From Anthoceros angustus (lineage: Eukaryota; Streptophyta; Anthocerotopsida; Anthocerotales; Anthocerotaceae), in the NCBI GenBank assembly GCA_010909165.1, contig MU008185.1:310001-374000 (forward strand): a stretch of 64,000 nt of DNA. The letters are read 5' to 3'. This document shows, in pieces, positions 45,601 through 57,348 of the stretch. Each line of letters opens with the position of its first letter. Within the stretch, counting starts at the first letter, position 1. A program made the translations under genes and the position numbers. The notes beneath the pieces are model-generated. The model saw nothing but the letters and a program-made list of their open reading frames with translations. It was not told the origin of the DNA and made no database searches.

Positions 45601-47278
45601 CCTCTACTTTTAGCGGCCCTGAATGTAGTAGGACCCATGATCACTCGTCTTATTGTGGCAATTGAGAACTGGAAACCAGCTGTGCACGATCGGGTTCTCC
45701 TGGTGAAGCTCTACTTGTTGAGAGCTATCAACCTTTCTACGCTTATCACAAGGTTTGCCATTTGCGGAATCAGCCCGAATGTCTAAAAAAACCATGTTGC
45801 TTGTCCGAGAGGTTCTACGAATCTGTGACCATGCTTGGCTTACAACCCAGGCTCTTTATGATGCTCAACGGTGCTCGACGTGAACGTGAAGGGGAACGTG
45901 AGTATGCAGATTGCTCAGTATCAAAGTCCTCGTGTGGAGATGGATACATCTGCTGCACAAATGTGAAGCTTGGAACGTGGGGTGTTTGCACTGTGGACCA
46001 GGTATATTGCTTGCAGCAATCTTGCATTGAACACATCGAACTGTTACTGGACATACAAGTTCGATGAGAGTCTTTTGAAGGGAGCTTCTAATATCCTTTT
46101 GGTGGATGTGCAGTACTTGAGGTGCGTACCGACCTGTGTGGAAAACACAGTTGGGGCGCAGCTCATCAGGCTTATCATTACTACGACCCTTATCAACAAT
46201 GGCCTGGAGCTCCTCACAGGCTTCGTTACTCTATGGGTATTCAAGGTTCGTTCGTTCTTTGGCATTGATCATGCAAGTTCTAGTTGCAAACCCCTGGTGC
46301 AGAGCTGACAAGGTCTTTTGTGACAGTCTAAGAGGCAAATGTCAGTAGAGAACATGGCTCTTGACATTTTGTACCTTGAAGCCCTCATCTGGATCGGCTC
46401 CTGTTTTGCTCCTGCCACAGCACCTTTGGCGGTGATAGTCAATCTCGTCACCTTCTACTGCATGAAGGTAAGCACATACCTGGTTCCTCCTTCGTAAAGA
46501 AGATAGCCAGAACATAACCCATCGCTCGTGCTGATGTCTACAGTTATCCCTGACAAAAACATGTTCGGCCCTGGAGAAGCGATACAGTGCGTCTCGAACT
46601 TCCAACGTCAGCTATGGCTTGCTGTGTCTCACATTAATTTTGTGCAGTGTCCCAGTATCACTTCTTTTGGTGCAAAGCACTACAAGCTTTTGTGGGCCTG
46701 TGCGCAACGAGAGAACTATGTATTCGGTATTATCAACATACATTCAGGTTGGGCTGAACAAACTCTATTTGTCAATGCCAGATTGGCTGACGCGTACTGA
46801 TTGCGGGCGGTATTTTGCTGCAGAAAGCACCCAGTATTGTGTGGATCGTGCTTGAGTGGATTGGGAATCCAGGCATCCTGATAGGAATCCTGGCAATCTT
46901 AGCTGTCAGTTTGGTGCTGCTCAGGTCTCAGCTCGCCAGATCTACACAGCACCTGAAAATGACCACAAGGGAGCTCGATCTTCAAAAGCGTGAGGTGGTT
47001 GAAAGATCCTCCTTCATGCGCAGTCAGGTACCCCAGCCCAGCTTTCCATGTCTTGCCTTCCCATCCCAGAATCAAATCACTTTGTTTTGTTGAAACATTC
47101 TTTCTGCCTCCCAAGCAAGGGAACGAATCTAGGCTCTGAGACTAACAGCATTTAGGTGCCTAACAGAGAATGTCTCAGGCATTCGGAGCCAGACTTGGAG
47201 GATCTTCGATATCGCTTCCTCATTCCTGAGTGGTCCACCGCTGCAAAGTGCGCACCTTGTAATGGAGCCAGCAGTTGA
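42601..47278 (+). CDS. TMC (transmembrane channel-like) family protein
   Basis: A multi-exon gene of about 14 exons. The first exon (42601 to about 43510) encodes some 300 residues of Ser/Pro-rich, probably disordered, cytosolic sequence. Later exons give the TMC pattern in order: AIEGAFGSAVMLTFAFLRWVLFLN (TM1), VDWAYPTAIAIMFLVSLI, FTSWDFHVTSHDAATKL with RRSIRTELQELIADI, GQPLLLAALNVVGPMITRL, then the family's CWET-like motif as CVENTVGAQLIRLI. After that come ALDILYLEALIWIGSCFAP, NVSYGLLCLTLILCSVPVS, CGPVRNERTMYSVL and a last TM (GILIGILAILAVSLVLL) with a coiled tail. TMC proteins belong to the TMEM16/OSCA superfamily, and animal members are mechanotransduction channel subunits. Splice sites keep frame at the junctions I followed. 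The exons at about 44520, 45350 and 46120 have the least certain edges. A cysteine-rich loop (CSVSKSSCGDGYICC) is unusual. Confidence 0.8.
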
Positions 47279-48385
47279 TGTATCCATGTACACTAGGTTA
47301 GTATGCAAAAGGCAAGGGCCCGGATGAATAGGGCGGCTGCAGAACGCCGGCTCCCCACGCCATACACCTAGGAATGGACTATGGGGGCTCCGCTGAAATT
47401 CAGCTGCAATTCCAGAAGTAAAACGAAACTGCAGACATGTCTAGACTATAGAGTCCAGACATTCATGTAACATACAAGTCGTTGTGCTCTTGTACAAGCC
47501 TAGTGGGGAGTAAAGTTGGATTGGATTCCAGGAGAGAGACTTCCATCATGCCTGATCGCTTGATCAGGAGCTTGCAAAAAGATTACTGGTGTGATGTGAA
47601 CGCTCAGCGGTGGCTGGTAGATATGGACATTGAATGGGCCATTCCTCAGTTTGCCAAATGTCGGACTGGGAGCAGCAGCTTGCTGCAAGCTGGAATGTGT
47701 CGAGCTCTGTGTGATTGTCCACATAATCCAACATGAAGTCGCAGTTCCCAGTTCGAGGGGGCGGTGGCAAGCTGTCAACAGAGAAACTGGAGATCAAAAG
47801 GGAGGAGTTAGTATATTTTAGCTTTCCCGTCCGATATTTCAGCCATGTAAAACCTGTTGCATGTGTGAACAAGCGACCGGCTTTCCGGATTTCCAACCAT
47901 CACTGATCACGCCCAGCTGCTGTTTTCCACGAGCATGTTGGCAGCTAAAATAGCGGGGCACCACTGGAATCTCTCTGGGCCTCTCGGCGCCATGCGACGG
48001 CCCTACCACCGGTGGCCCCGCCAGACAAAGCGACGCCATTGGACGGAAGCGTGTGACGACCGTCGCGGCCCGCCCTTTCTCCCTCAAGGCCCTAGATTCC
48101 TGGACACTATTCTGGGCAAGGACCATTCCCGTTGCTCCATGGCATTGCCAGAAGGGTCTGCTCGCGTCCAACAGTGGGACTGGTTGGGGCAACACCCCGG
48201 TACCTGCCTGCAGACCGCAGCAGGCCGGGAACACCTCTCATCATCGACCTCACGTTCGCAATAGCCTGTGGTGCACACATTAAACCACAAGCACACAGTA
48301 GCAGCATCTGCGTCACTTACGAGGCAAGTGTGCTTGCTTGCATCACCGGCCTCCTTGGAGTTTGCCACTTGCTATAGCCAGCGCC
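47279..48385. other. Intergenic DNA, no gene seen
   Basis: About 1.1 kb with overlapping short frames on both strands, none with a recognisable domain. The 5' part is presumably the TMC-like 3' UTR. Confidence 0.3.
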
Positions 48386-48730
48386 ATGGCGCCAGCCAGG
48401 GTCTCTCTTGTGGCTCCCACGCCTCCTTCCGACGTGCCGCTACCTAAACCCGCTGCCGCTGCCGCTGCCGCTCCCGCTCCCGGAGAGCAACATGATCGGA
48501 GCAACGTGATCAAGAGTAGATCCCACAGTAAAGAACGAAGGATGCCTCCAGCAAGTGAACAAGAGGAGCCGGCAGGCGGCAGAAATCAAGAATCCGACAT
48601 CAAACATATCTTTCCGATCCCCGATCATATCAAAGAATCGATGCAGCTCTCCCCCCCGGTTCTCCACGTCCCAGGTGCAAAATCAGTACCGCAAGCTCCC
48701 ACTTGCGTCCCCCTCGGGAGCATGCGTTAA
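48386..48730 (+). CDS. Possible small hypothetical protein
   Basis: An ATG-started frame of 114 codons. It begins MAPARVSLVAPTPPSDVPL, then an Ala/Pro run (eight alanines at the CCGCTGCCG repeats) and a hydrophilic remainder with no domain. The Ala run arises from a simple GCC/GCT repeat. It could be coding or chance; there are no conserved features, signal peptide or membrane segment. Low confidence. Confidence 0.2.
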   Translation: MAPARVSLVAPTPPSDVPLPKPAAAAAAAPAPGEQHDRSNVIKSRSHSKERRMPPASEQEEPAGGRNQESDIKHIFPIPDHIKESMQLSPPVLHVPGAKSVPQAPTCVPLGSMR

Positions 48731-48849
48731 ACAAAATCACTGCACAGTCATTTGCATATTCAGCTCAGCTCGCTTCGATCACGTGACGATACCGCACTAA
48801 TATGGGCCAGCCAGCCAGCCAGCAAGAGATTCCATCACACAGCCGGGCC

Positions 48850-48875
48850 TGTAAAACTTGTTCACAAGTTTTACA
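48850..48875. repeat. 26-base palindrome
   Basis: TGTAAAACTTGT and ACAAGTTTTACA are exact reverse complements separated by only TC. It lies in an intergenic region, 26 bases beyond a (CCAG)n tract near 48808-48823. Function unknown. Confidence 0.85.
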
Positions 48876-50246
48876 ACAACTGTGCAAATCGCACCACCGG
48901 ACTCCAGACTCGACGCTGCGCGACGCGGCTAAATATACAGAGCGAGATGCAAAATGAGGAGAGCACGCTGGTGCAGCAAAACTGCTCATTCCAGCCTCCA
49001 GGTTCTTGCGCTCACCACACATTCTGCAGGATTCAGAATCTGGAACTGGAAGGCTTGCAGCAGCGGGCAGCCACGGCCAGTACCAGTGACCAGCCTGCCA
49101 GAGCATGAGCATGCTGCAGCCATTGCCAGCGCAAACCGGCATGAGATTCCTCCGATGCACAAAAGAACAAAGGAATCCGGCGGGGCGGGGCCGTGCCGAG
49201 CACACTCACTCTTTTCCCCGGCGTCAAAGGCGACGCTTATTTTAGACGGCGCCTGTTTTAGCCGGCGCTGCGTCCCACCGGCCTAGCGCCGCCTGCACTC
49301 CGCCTTGGGACGAGCGCCCTCGGGCGGAGCCTATAGCCCGGCCGCGCCCCGCCCGCCCGTCGCGGCCTATGGGCCAGCAACAGGCCTAGCGCTGGCCCGA
49401 GAAACAGTGCGGCGCACAGGCGCGCGAGGGCACGTATAGAGCCGGCTGCCGCTGCTGGGATTTCGTCCTCACCTTTCTTGCTTGCGTGCGTGCTTGCTTT
49501 GAGGCTCCCGCCGGGCGGGCGTCCCTCAGTCGAGCCGACTCTCAAGAGCAGCTTCGCCCGCGACGCGCCTGCCCTCTCGCTCGTGCGCCGCCTCCCTCGC
49601 GTCTCGTAGCGCAAATCCCAGCGCCTTCTAGAGTTGTGGGTCCTTGGATTGCTGCAACCTCAGGGCGTGCTTGCCCGGTTGCTCCTACGCCTGCTTCCGG
49701 GCGCCCGGCTTCCAGGCCTTGTCCTTCTTCCCGCCCCCGGATTTCCTTTCCCCTGAGTACATGCACTGAATATACCCATCATTCTTGCAAGGCGGCGCAC
49801 GAAGATTCCAGGTTGCACCTCAGGTGGTGGCGGCGGCGGCGTAGGGGAAGGTGGTGGAGATGCTGGATGATGGAGTTCGATGCTGGTGACGTCCCGTCGA
49901 GGGTGGCTGTTTCTTCCTGGGGCATGGCGGGGTGCTTTTGCAGGTAGATTCTTCCTGCTTGCGCATTTTTTTTTGTTTTGTGGGTCTCGGGGGTGAGGGC
50001 GGTGTGAGGGAGGATCGGGGGCCTGTTTGCGGAATGAGCTGTTGGGTCGGGATACATTTCGGGGTGGCCATGGCGGGGGTGTTTGCATTGCGGGGAGTAT
50101 CGTCGGAGCGTGAGCTTCGTGAGGATGTGGGTGGCTGGTGCTGTCGTCTTCTGTGGGTGCCGGTGCGGCGGGGCTTGTTCTCATGCATGCTGCTTGCAGA
50201 GCTTGTTGTGGACGTGGGCGGAGGGAGGCGGGTGCCGTGAGGAAAC
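48876..50246. promoter_or_regulatory. GC-rich upstream region of the zinc-finger gene
   Basis: Strongly GC-rich at about 49180-49750 with repeated CCGGC(G/C)C words, then pyrimidine- and G-rich leader-like sequence to the ATG at 50247. Open frames at 49486-50240 on both strands are compositional artefacts. A 5' UTR intron is possible (donor GCAGGTAGATT near 49940). CpG-like promoter character is inference. Confidence 0.4.
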
Positions 50247-53189
50247 ATGAGTGGGCGGCGTGAATCCTATGGGGACAGCAGGGTGGCAGGATCCTCGCAG
50301 GCTTTTAGTTTCCTCAATGCTGGGGGTGGGAGAGCCCAGAACCCGCAGCAGAGGAGCAGCTTTCCCTTCTGTGGGGATGGAAGAAAGGAGCAGCTCTTGA
50401 CCAGGTTGAATGATCCAGACCTGCAGTACGTGCATTCTTCCCAATCTGCCATCACCACGACTCTGTCCATCGGGACGGACACGCCCAGAGAGATGGATGG
50501 TGGTAACCTCTACTCCGCGGGATGTTGGTCCTGGGGCCCGAAGATTGATTGTCCAGCGGAAGCTTCCAGGGATGGGCGCGGCCAAGCCAGCTCCTCCGGG
50601 GGGAAGAGGAAGAGAGCAGCGAAGGGGAGTGCTTTGAAGGAGGATCTGGGGAGCAGTCTTGTGCTGGGGCAAGGGAGCTCCCCTATCGACATCCGGCCCA
50701 GTCAAGGTGCTGCCAGCTTTTCGGGTGGCAATTTCTGCTTTGATGTTGATTCTCCCACGGCTCTGTCGTTGGGTCAGATGGATCCTATCTCGGAGAGTCC
50801 GGACAGTCAAGGCTCGTTCTTGGGGTCTTCTGTGAGGTCCAGGGCGTCTGATGGGTTTCTGTCCATTGGGTCTGGATGTGACGGACTTTTGTTCAGTCAG
50901 CTGGACTGCAATCAGTCCAGAGAGTCCAGGGACTCTGGTGCCGTTTACAATCAACCTGGTGTAGACTACAACCTGAATTCGGGTGTACAGTTGCAGTTAG
51001 GTCAAAGGGGGAATCTTGGTGAATCTGTGACGAGAGGTGGGCGGTCATTTGAGGGCACCAGACGAGGGGGCCTGTCTAGGCACATGGAGAAGAGTCCGGG
51101 TTTTGTGTTGGAGCTTGGGTCCATGAGGAATGCGTCTGGCCAGAGTAGAGAAGGACAGAACCTTTCCAGCATGAGGGAGTCCCAGAGTCAGTCGGGTATG
51201 CTATTAGAGCTGGGATTGAGTGAAAATGTGCTGGATAATCGGGAAAGCGTCAGAGCATCTGGTGGTCCTGTGCCTGTGTTGGATGAGGGGTCTTCGTCCG
51301 CTCGATGGAGGAATAGTGGTGGTTTTATGCCGTCTTTGCTGATGGGAAGCCCTCATCTAGGGCCCCCTTGCAGTCAGCTACGTGAAGAACATTTGCCGAA
51401 AGTTTCCAGGCCCGCAGAGCCTGTGCTGGAGTGTCATCTGAATAGGGTGGAGCAGGAGCTCCCGACGAGTATGAGAGCATCAACCAGTTGCACGACGTCC
51501 ACCACTTCAGCATCTGCACCACTATCTGAGAAAGTGTCGAAAGTGTGCAAGTTCCGTGGCTGTGGGAAAGGAGCTCGAGGTGCATCTGGCTTGTGTATAG
51601 CCCATGGAGGAGGTCGCCGGTGTGAGAAACAAGGGTGTAACAAGGGAGCGGAAGGACGTACTGTGTACTGTAAGGCACATGGTGGCGGGCGAAGGTGTCA
51701 GAAGCTGGGGTGCACTAAGAGTGCTGAAGGGAAGACAGACTACTGCATAGGTCATGGCGGGGGACGGCGCTGCAGCTCTGAGGGCTGCTCTAAAGCTGCC
51801 AGAGGTCGGTCCGGGCTGTGCATTAGGCATGGTGGGGGAAAGAGATGCCAGATTGAAGGGTGCACAAAGAGCGCAGAGGGATATTCTGGGCTTTGCATTT
51901 CTCATGGAGGTGGCAGAAGATGCCAGTTTCAGGGTTGCACCAAAGGTGCTCAAGGAAGTACCATGTTTTGTAAAGCGCATGGGGGAGGAAAGCGATGTAT
52001 GATTGCAGGGTGTAACAAAGGGGCAGAGGGAAGTACGCCGCTTTGCAAAGGCCACGGGGGTGGCAAGAGATGCATGCACGAAGGGGGAGGAATATGCAGC
52101 AAGAGTGTGCACGGTGGGACAGCCTTCTGTGTTGCCCATGGTGGTGGCAAGCGCTGTGCTGTCGAAGGCTGCTCGAAAAGTGCTCGGGGGAGGACGGATC
52201 ACTGTGTTCGGCATGGAGGAGGAAAGCGATGCAAGTTTGAAGCTTGTGGGAAGAGTGCTCAAGGGAGTACAGATTTCTGCAAGGCTCACGGTGGAGGCAA
52301 GCGGTGCCAGTGGGGTGTAGAGGGATCACCATTTTTTGCGTATGCATCTGATGGTGTGTCTTGGGCCGGGGGTACCTTGAAACCAGAGCCTTGTGAGAGA
52401 TTTGCACGGGGGAAGACTGGCCTTTGTGCAGCTCACAGTGGGCTTGTACATGACACTAGGGTCCATGCTGGTTCTGTCATTGGCCCTGGCCTCTCTCCTG
52501 GCCTGTTTCGAGGGCTTGTTCCAGGACCCACACTGGCCAAAGGAACAGCAGATCCATCAGGAAGCACAACAGGCCTGACAGAAACTGCAAGCGGAGATTC
52601 TGAAATGCGTGATTTTGGAGAATCTGGCATAGATTCTAGTGAAGATGATCTCTCACGAATGGAAACTGCCAACGCGAATTCATGGGCGCCACCATTAACA
52701 GGAGCTACAGAGTCTGCTTTGGACAGTGGGTTGTCAGTGGTGGGATCAGCTCTTGGTGCTTCCTCCAGGTCCCTTCCACAAGGAACCAGTTCCATGACTG
52801 GAGCATTGGTCACTCCCTCAGCAGCTCCTCTGAGTGTCAGTTCAAGCAGTTATCCACCGTCCCAGACTCCATCACTGGGATCATTTATTCCACCAAAGGT
52901 ACTGGTTCCTTTGTCAATGCAGAAATTGGGCGCTGCTGACATAACCTCCTCGAGCCAGGGCAAGCTCAGTGAGGTCCTCACCTCGAGGACCTCCGATGAT
53001 GGAGCCTTCAACATGAACTCTCTTTCCCTTCCGGAAGGTCGGGTGCATGGTGGCGGCCTGATGGAGATGCTAGCAAGAGATCCTGGTATTGGGAACAAAG
53101 TCGACCGACACCTGAGTGCATCCAAGGTTAGTAGCCAACACCAATGGCAATCTGGGGCCCTGTTTTCACCAGCAGATGAATCTCCTTGA
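50247..53189 (+). CDS. WRKY19-like / loricrin-related zinc-finger array protein
   Basis: An uninterrupted ORF of 980 codons. Residues 1-433 are Ser/Gly-rich with a basic patch (GGKRKRAAKGSALKE) suiting nuclear import. From residue 434 to about 735 there are eleven tandem 25-residue units of the form C-x4-C-x10-C-x2-H ending HGGG(R/K)RC, as in CEKQGCNKGAEGRTVYCKAH. Unit 8 has a 3-residue insertion and unit 11 is degenerate with an insertion. These Cys/His units occur in the N-terminal part of Arabidopsis WRKY19 and in loricrin-related plant proteins. No WRKYGQK domain is present here, so it is not itself a WRKY factor. The C-terminal 245 residues are Ser-rich and disordered. A final splice (donor near 53129, acceptor near 53172) is possible. 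The role is unknown; nucleic-acid or protein binding is inferred from the array. Confidence 0.87.
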   Translation: MSGRRESYGDSRVAGSSQAFSFLNAGGGRAQNPQQRSSFPFCGDGRKEQLLTRLNDPDLQYVHSSQSAITTTLSIGTDTPREMDGGNLYSAGCWSWGPKIDCPAEASRDGRGQASSSGGKRKRAAKGSALKEDLGSSLVLGQGSSPIDIRPSQGAASFSGGNFCFDVDSPTALSLGQMDPISESPDSQGSFLGSSVRSRASDGFLSIGSGCDGLLFSQLDCNQSRESRDSGAVYNQPGVDYNLNSGVQLQLGQRGNLGESVTRGGRSFEGTRRGGLSRHMEKSPGFVLELGSMRNASGQSREGQNLSSMRESQSQSGMLLELGLSENVLDNRESVRASGGPVPVLDEGSSSARWRNSGGFMPSLLMGSPHLGPPCSQLREEHLPKVSRPAEPVLECHLNRVEQELPTSMRASTSCTTSTTSASAPLSEKVSKVCKFRGCGKGARGASGLCIAHGGGRRCEKQGCNKGAEGRTVYCKAHGGGRRCQKLGCTKSAEGKTDYCIGHGGGRRCSSEGCSKAARGRSGLCIRHGGGKRCQIEGCTKSAEGYSGLCISHGGGRRCQFQGCTKGAQGSTMFCKAHGGGKRCMIAGCNKGAEGSTPLCKGHGGGKRCMHEGGGICSKSVHGGTAFCVAHGGGKRCAVEGCSKSARGRTDHCVRHGGGKRCKFEACGKSAQGSTDFCKAHGGGKRCQWGVEGSPFFAYASDGVSWAGGTLKPEPCERFARGKTGLCAAHSGLVHDTRVHAGSVIGPGLSPGLFRGLVPGPTLAKGTADPSGSTTGLTETASGDSEMRDFGESGIDSSEDDLSRMETANANSWAPPLTGATESALDSGLSVVGSALGASSRSLPQGTSSMTGALVTPSAAPLSVSSSSYPPSQTPSLGSFIPPKVLVPLSMQKLGAADITSSSQGKLSEVLTSRTSDDGAFNMNSLSLPEGRVHGGGLMEMLARDPGIGNKVDRHLSASKVSSQHQWQSGALFSPADESP

Positions 53190-55314
53190 CAGAAGCAATG
53201 ACGATCTCAATGTTGGCAGCTGCTTAGCTACATTAGACCAGGCTGCAAATTTAGTAACAAGCGTTAGATAGATGCTTGCTGCAAGGCAAGCTTTGTCAGG
53301 CACTCGCGATGCTCCCCCATAGCCCGTCCACCCACCGTGTCTTCCATGGAGGCTTATATCACTAGGGAATGTTCCATTGTACCAAATTATTCATGTATAG
53401 AACACCATTTGCCCCCATCCGCACTGAAGTAATAAACTGAACTGGGAGTCTCATGACCTCCTAGGACACGTATGTAATCAAATGACAGGAAACCGAAGTA
53501 CCATTGCAAGGACAGCGAAGTTAGCATTGTTGGTGGAGCCAGCTACCAACCTCAAAAGCACGAGCCTCAGCGGCGTGAGGACGTTCAGTTCAATCTTGGC
53601 CCTGTGCGTTCGGTTTTCCGAAAATCTAGAAAATAAATTCTTCTAGATTTCACCAAATGCATTGCACTACGAGGTTCCCAACAGCTGGGTAGACTCCTCC
53701 TCAGGCTTCACCATCCGAATCAGGATCCATAAATGCAAACCATGCACATATTCCTTTCATAGCGTGCATGCAAGGGAGTCTGATTTTTTCTTTGAACTGT
53801 GGGTGGAGACGAATACCTATCTTCTCCCACTTCACAGATGATTGCTACGACCCTAAATTCCTACCAAAAAATGGGTGATCCCGTCTCCATCTCCCAACAA
53901 CTTGAAAAAGATTGATCTTTTATGCCCATGATTTTACATGTTCTCATGCTCTATATCTTGTGATGAGGCTCACCGGAACACGCCAAGATCATTGCACTTT
54001 CATCCCGGATTCTGGACAAAAACCAGTTTGTGAGCGACTTTATGTAGGTAGTGTCTCTAAGGTCCAGGGTCAATGGACTGGAAGCTATGTCTATTACATC
54101 TCTAGACTGACTGACCACGCTCAGAAACCTCCGAAAGCTGTCCAACTGGAAGTTGCATCTGCAGTTTTGAGAAGTCTTGAAGTAGCTGTCCACCAGCCGT
54201 CGCCTGGTCGGAATGCAAGCCAGCAACATGCCCATCACATCGATGCTGACAACCGTGGAGTCAGATAATTATAAGCTGGTCTCGAAGTAACGTACATACA
54301 TGTGCACGTCCACCGGTTGCCTCCACTCGGTTAGCACCTCAGTGTGGTTCGATGCTCGCCCAAACAGGGTGAGAGGACTGGAGTTGGACGGCACTCTGTG
54401 GAATCTGATCGCTCAAACCCATCTTGGGAAGGCTCTGGTGATCCGTTTCTGCTGGGAAACAAGCTCTGGACTATGGGACTATGACGGGATATTTTTTCTG
54501 GGAACGGGAAACTGAATTCCATCACCTAAAGCTGATTCGAAAGACTCGCACCAGAAAACACACAAGCCAGTGTGGTTGATGAACGACACACTGGCACTAA
54601 TTAGTGTGTACTGAACCATCGGAACTCTCATAGGCACTTTACGGGTTACTCTGCTTGTCAGGTCGAAGATGTGTGTTTGTATCGCACATTGTGTTTGGAT
54701 TTAGGGTTCGATGAAAAATGGCTTTCACAGCATACCGAGAGGTAGTTGCCTGGAGGCCTAGCATGTCCGTTACTTTAAACTAGTTACCTCTTCAACGCAT
54801 CACCATATGAACCTCAAGGGCCGTGTCCTTCAATGCAATGAACGAGCAACTCCGCTGAAGTGTTCTTCCCTGGCCTTGCATGCCCCGTGGACACACCGGC
54901 ATGAGAATTCTGGGAAGTACGCCTATGGAAGGCCAGATGTAGGACAAGGAACTTAATTCTTAGCACATCCAGCTCCAGTTGCTGCACTGATCAAACTGCT
55001 GTGCATTTTGCAGAATCATAAGTGGAGCACCCACCACGGTCTCACATCCATGGCATAAATAATCAAGTAGGGCGGGATGGAAGAGAACCGAGCCATGCGG
55101 ACACAACTCCACCTAGCTTCCGCAACAGGCCTGTTAAGGATGCTGATGCACTTGGTTGTTCTGTGCCCAAGAGCTCGCTGGGGATGAGCTTGTCAACAAA
55201 ATCCTGCTCCACCAGTCCGTGCACTAGCTGTCAGCTTCCCCTGCTCCTCACGTGTGAATACAAGAAAGTCTATGAACACAACACCCACTGCGCATAGCAA
55301 GTGCCGGACATTAC
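53190..55314. other. Intergenic DNA, no gene seen
   Basis: 2.1 kb between two convergent genes (zinc-finger protein and RPT5). The first few hundred bases are probably the zinc-finger gene 3' UTR. Frames at 53912-54268 and 55022-55297 have no recognisable domain. No tRNA or other RNA gene was noticed. Confidence 0.35.
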
Positions 55315-57348
55315 CTAGGCGTAGTAGTTGAGACTGGCTTTCTTCTTCGCCTGCACCTGAATGATACCCTCATTGAAATCCTCGTGTGTAACCTCAGTGG
55401 CATCTCGCCGAAGTGCTAACATGCCAGCTTCAATGCAAACAGCCTTTAGTTGAGCCCCGTTGAAGTCGTCGGTAGAACGAGCAAGTTCTTCAAAATTTAC
55501 ATCCTTCCTCACATTCATCTTCCTTGAATGTATCTGCAGCAGAATGAGCCACATGAGATTTCCGACATAAACATACCTCTAGCACAAGCATATGTACCTG
55601 AACCTAATAGCAGACACATACTTGTAGTATATTGGCTCTTGCTTCTTCAGTTGGATGAGGGAACTCTATCTTCCTATCCAACCGACCAGATCGCATCAGC
55701 GCAGGGTCAAGAATGTCTGCACGATTGGTAGCTGCAATAACCTGCAACACCAAGCAACAAAATCTGATAAGCACGCCCTATGCATGGAAATAAACACACA
55801 TGAACAGTTGACCATCGCGATCAAATGCCAGTAACTATCTGCTAAGCATACCTTAATACGATCATCACTGCTGAATCCATCCAACTGGTTCAACAGCTCA
55901 AGCATTGTTCTTTGAACTTCTCGGTCTCCACTGACTTCACTGTTGACAGGAAAAATTTTCAAGTGTTTCACCCACATCACAGGTCCACCAGAAAAGGTAA
56001 CAGACACATCTTTGAACAGCAGCCACTGCCATACCTGTCAAAACGCTTGGTTCCAATTGCATCAACCTCATCGATAAAGATAATGCAAGGGGCCTTCTCC
56101 TTCGCGAGTTGAAAAGCATCCCTCACAAGCTTTGCCCCATCTCCGATAAACATCTAAGCGCCACCAACCACCAGTTCGGATTTAGCACCTGATCCAGCTA
56201 AGTATCAGGTGACATAACGTCCATGGAAACCGCTATTCTCATACCTGTACAAGTTGAGGCCCAGCCAGCTTCAGATATGTTGCATTCGTTTGAGCAGCAC
56301 AAGCCCTTGCCATCAGAGTTTTGCCTGTGCCTGGGGGCCCATACAGAAGAACACCCTTTGGGGGCCTAATACCCAAACTTTGAAACATTTCCTTATGTGT
56401 CATAGGAAGTACGATAGCCTCCACAAGTTCTTGAATCTGTCACAACATGTGCGAATGAGCAGGATCCAACGGTCATCCAGGTCCTCAACCACCTAACCAT
56501 GCCTCTGCAGAAAAGGCAAACATCCAGACGGACTTCACAACACTGGCTCTCACCTGCTTGTCGAGCCCTCCAATATCACTGTAATCCTCAGTTGGCTTCT
56601 CGTCAACTTCCATGGCCTTGACCCGTGAGTCATACTCCGAAGGTAGTGTGTCCAAAATCAAATAACTATCCTTGTTAACCCCCACAAGATCGCCAGGCTT
56701 AAGCACGTCTGGGTCCACCAGACCTACCACTGGTAGGAAAATTGTCTGCACACCGGCGCCGTCAGTCAGAACAGAAAACACTGGAACCCCCTGCTTTGCC
56801 ACCCCTTCAGCCCTTAGCGAGCTCCAAGTCATGGGGCGTTCTCAACTTACTTGCCGCGTGGAAGTCTTCAGCACAACACATTTTCCCTTTCTCTGAGAGT
56901 CAAGGTCGACATTTGCCCCATCCTCCTCATCTTCATCCTCAGGATTCACATTCAGGATCTGCCATGGCAAAATAAACTGTAATTTTTCACCTTTCTCACA
57001 GTAGCACAAACCCTGAATCTCCAGTACGCTATACCTCCACCACGTTCCCCACGAGATAGGGCAGCTGCTTGTTAAGCTTAATCTTCTCCTGATTTTCTTT
57101 GATTCTCTCTTTGGTTGCATCAAGGTCATGGTTGAGGCGCTGTGTCTCGTCCTGCCAGAGGCCCGAAATCCAGTATGAGTGCGTTGCCTGGACATAGGCC
57201 TCATGAACCCTAATAGCCACCAAGCGAGTACCTTGAGTACGCGAATTTCATTGTCCAAGAGGCGAGTCCGCCGCAGAAGGTCTTCCGTGGTCATGTTGGC
57301 CAGCTCATCGTTGGGTTCGTCGAAGATATCGGCCTCGTTGAGCTCCAT
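55315..57348 (-). CDS. RPT5: 26S proteasome regulatory ATPase RPT5 (subunit 6A)
   Basis: Nine exons: 57348-57232, 57151-57035, 56958-56851, 56745-56554, 56436-56245, 56153-56035, 55939-55852, 55741-55622, 55533-55315. RPT5 is one of six AAA+ subunits of the 19S base that unfold and translocate ubiquitinated proteins into the 20S core, in cytosol and nucleus. Seen: an N-terminal coiled coil ([31 protein letters not shown]), an OB-type region ([32 protein letters not shown]), Walker A GPPGTGKT, Walker [29 protein letters not shown], the arginine-finger region [20 protein letters not shown], and the C-terminal HbYX tail NYYA that docks into the 20S alpha ring. It is complete, highly conserved and certain. 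Confidence 0.97.

Noticed and set aside
51522-52289. Minus-strand 255-codon frame opposite the zinc-finger array
   Set aside because: It is a mirror of the 75-base repeats on the coding strand; its repetitive Ser/Thr/Pro composition follows from them.
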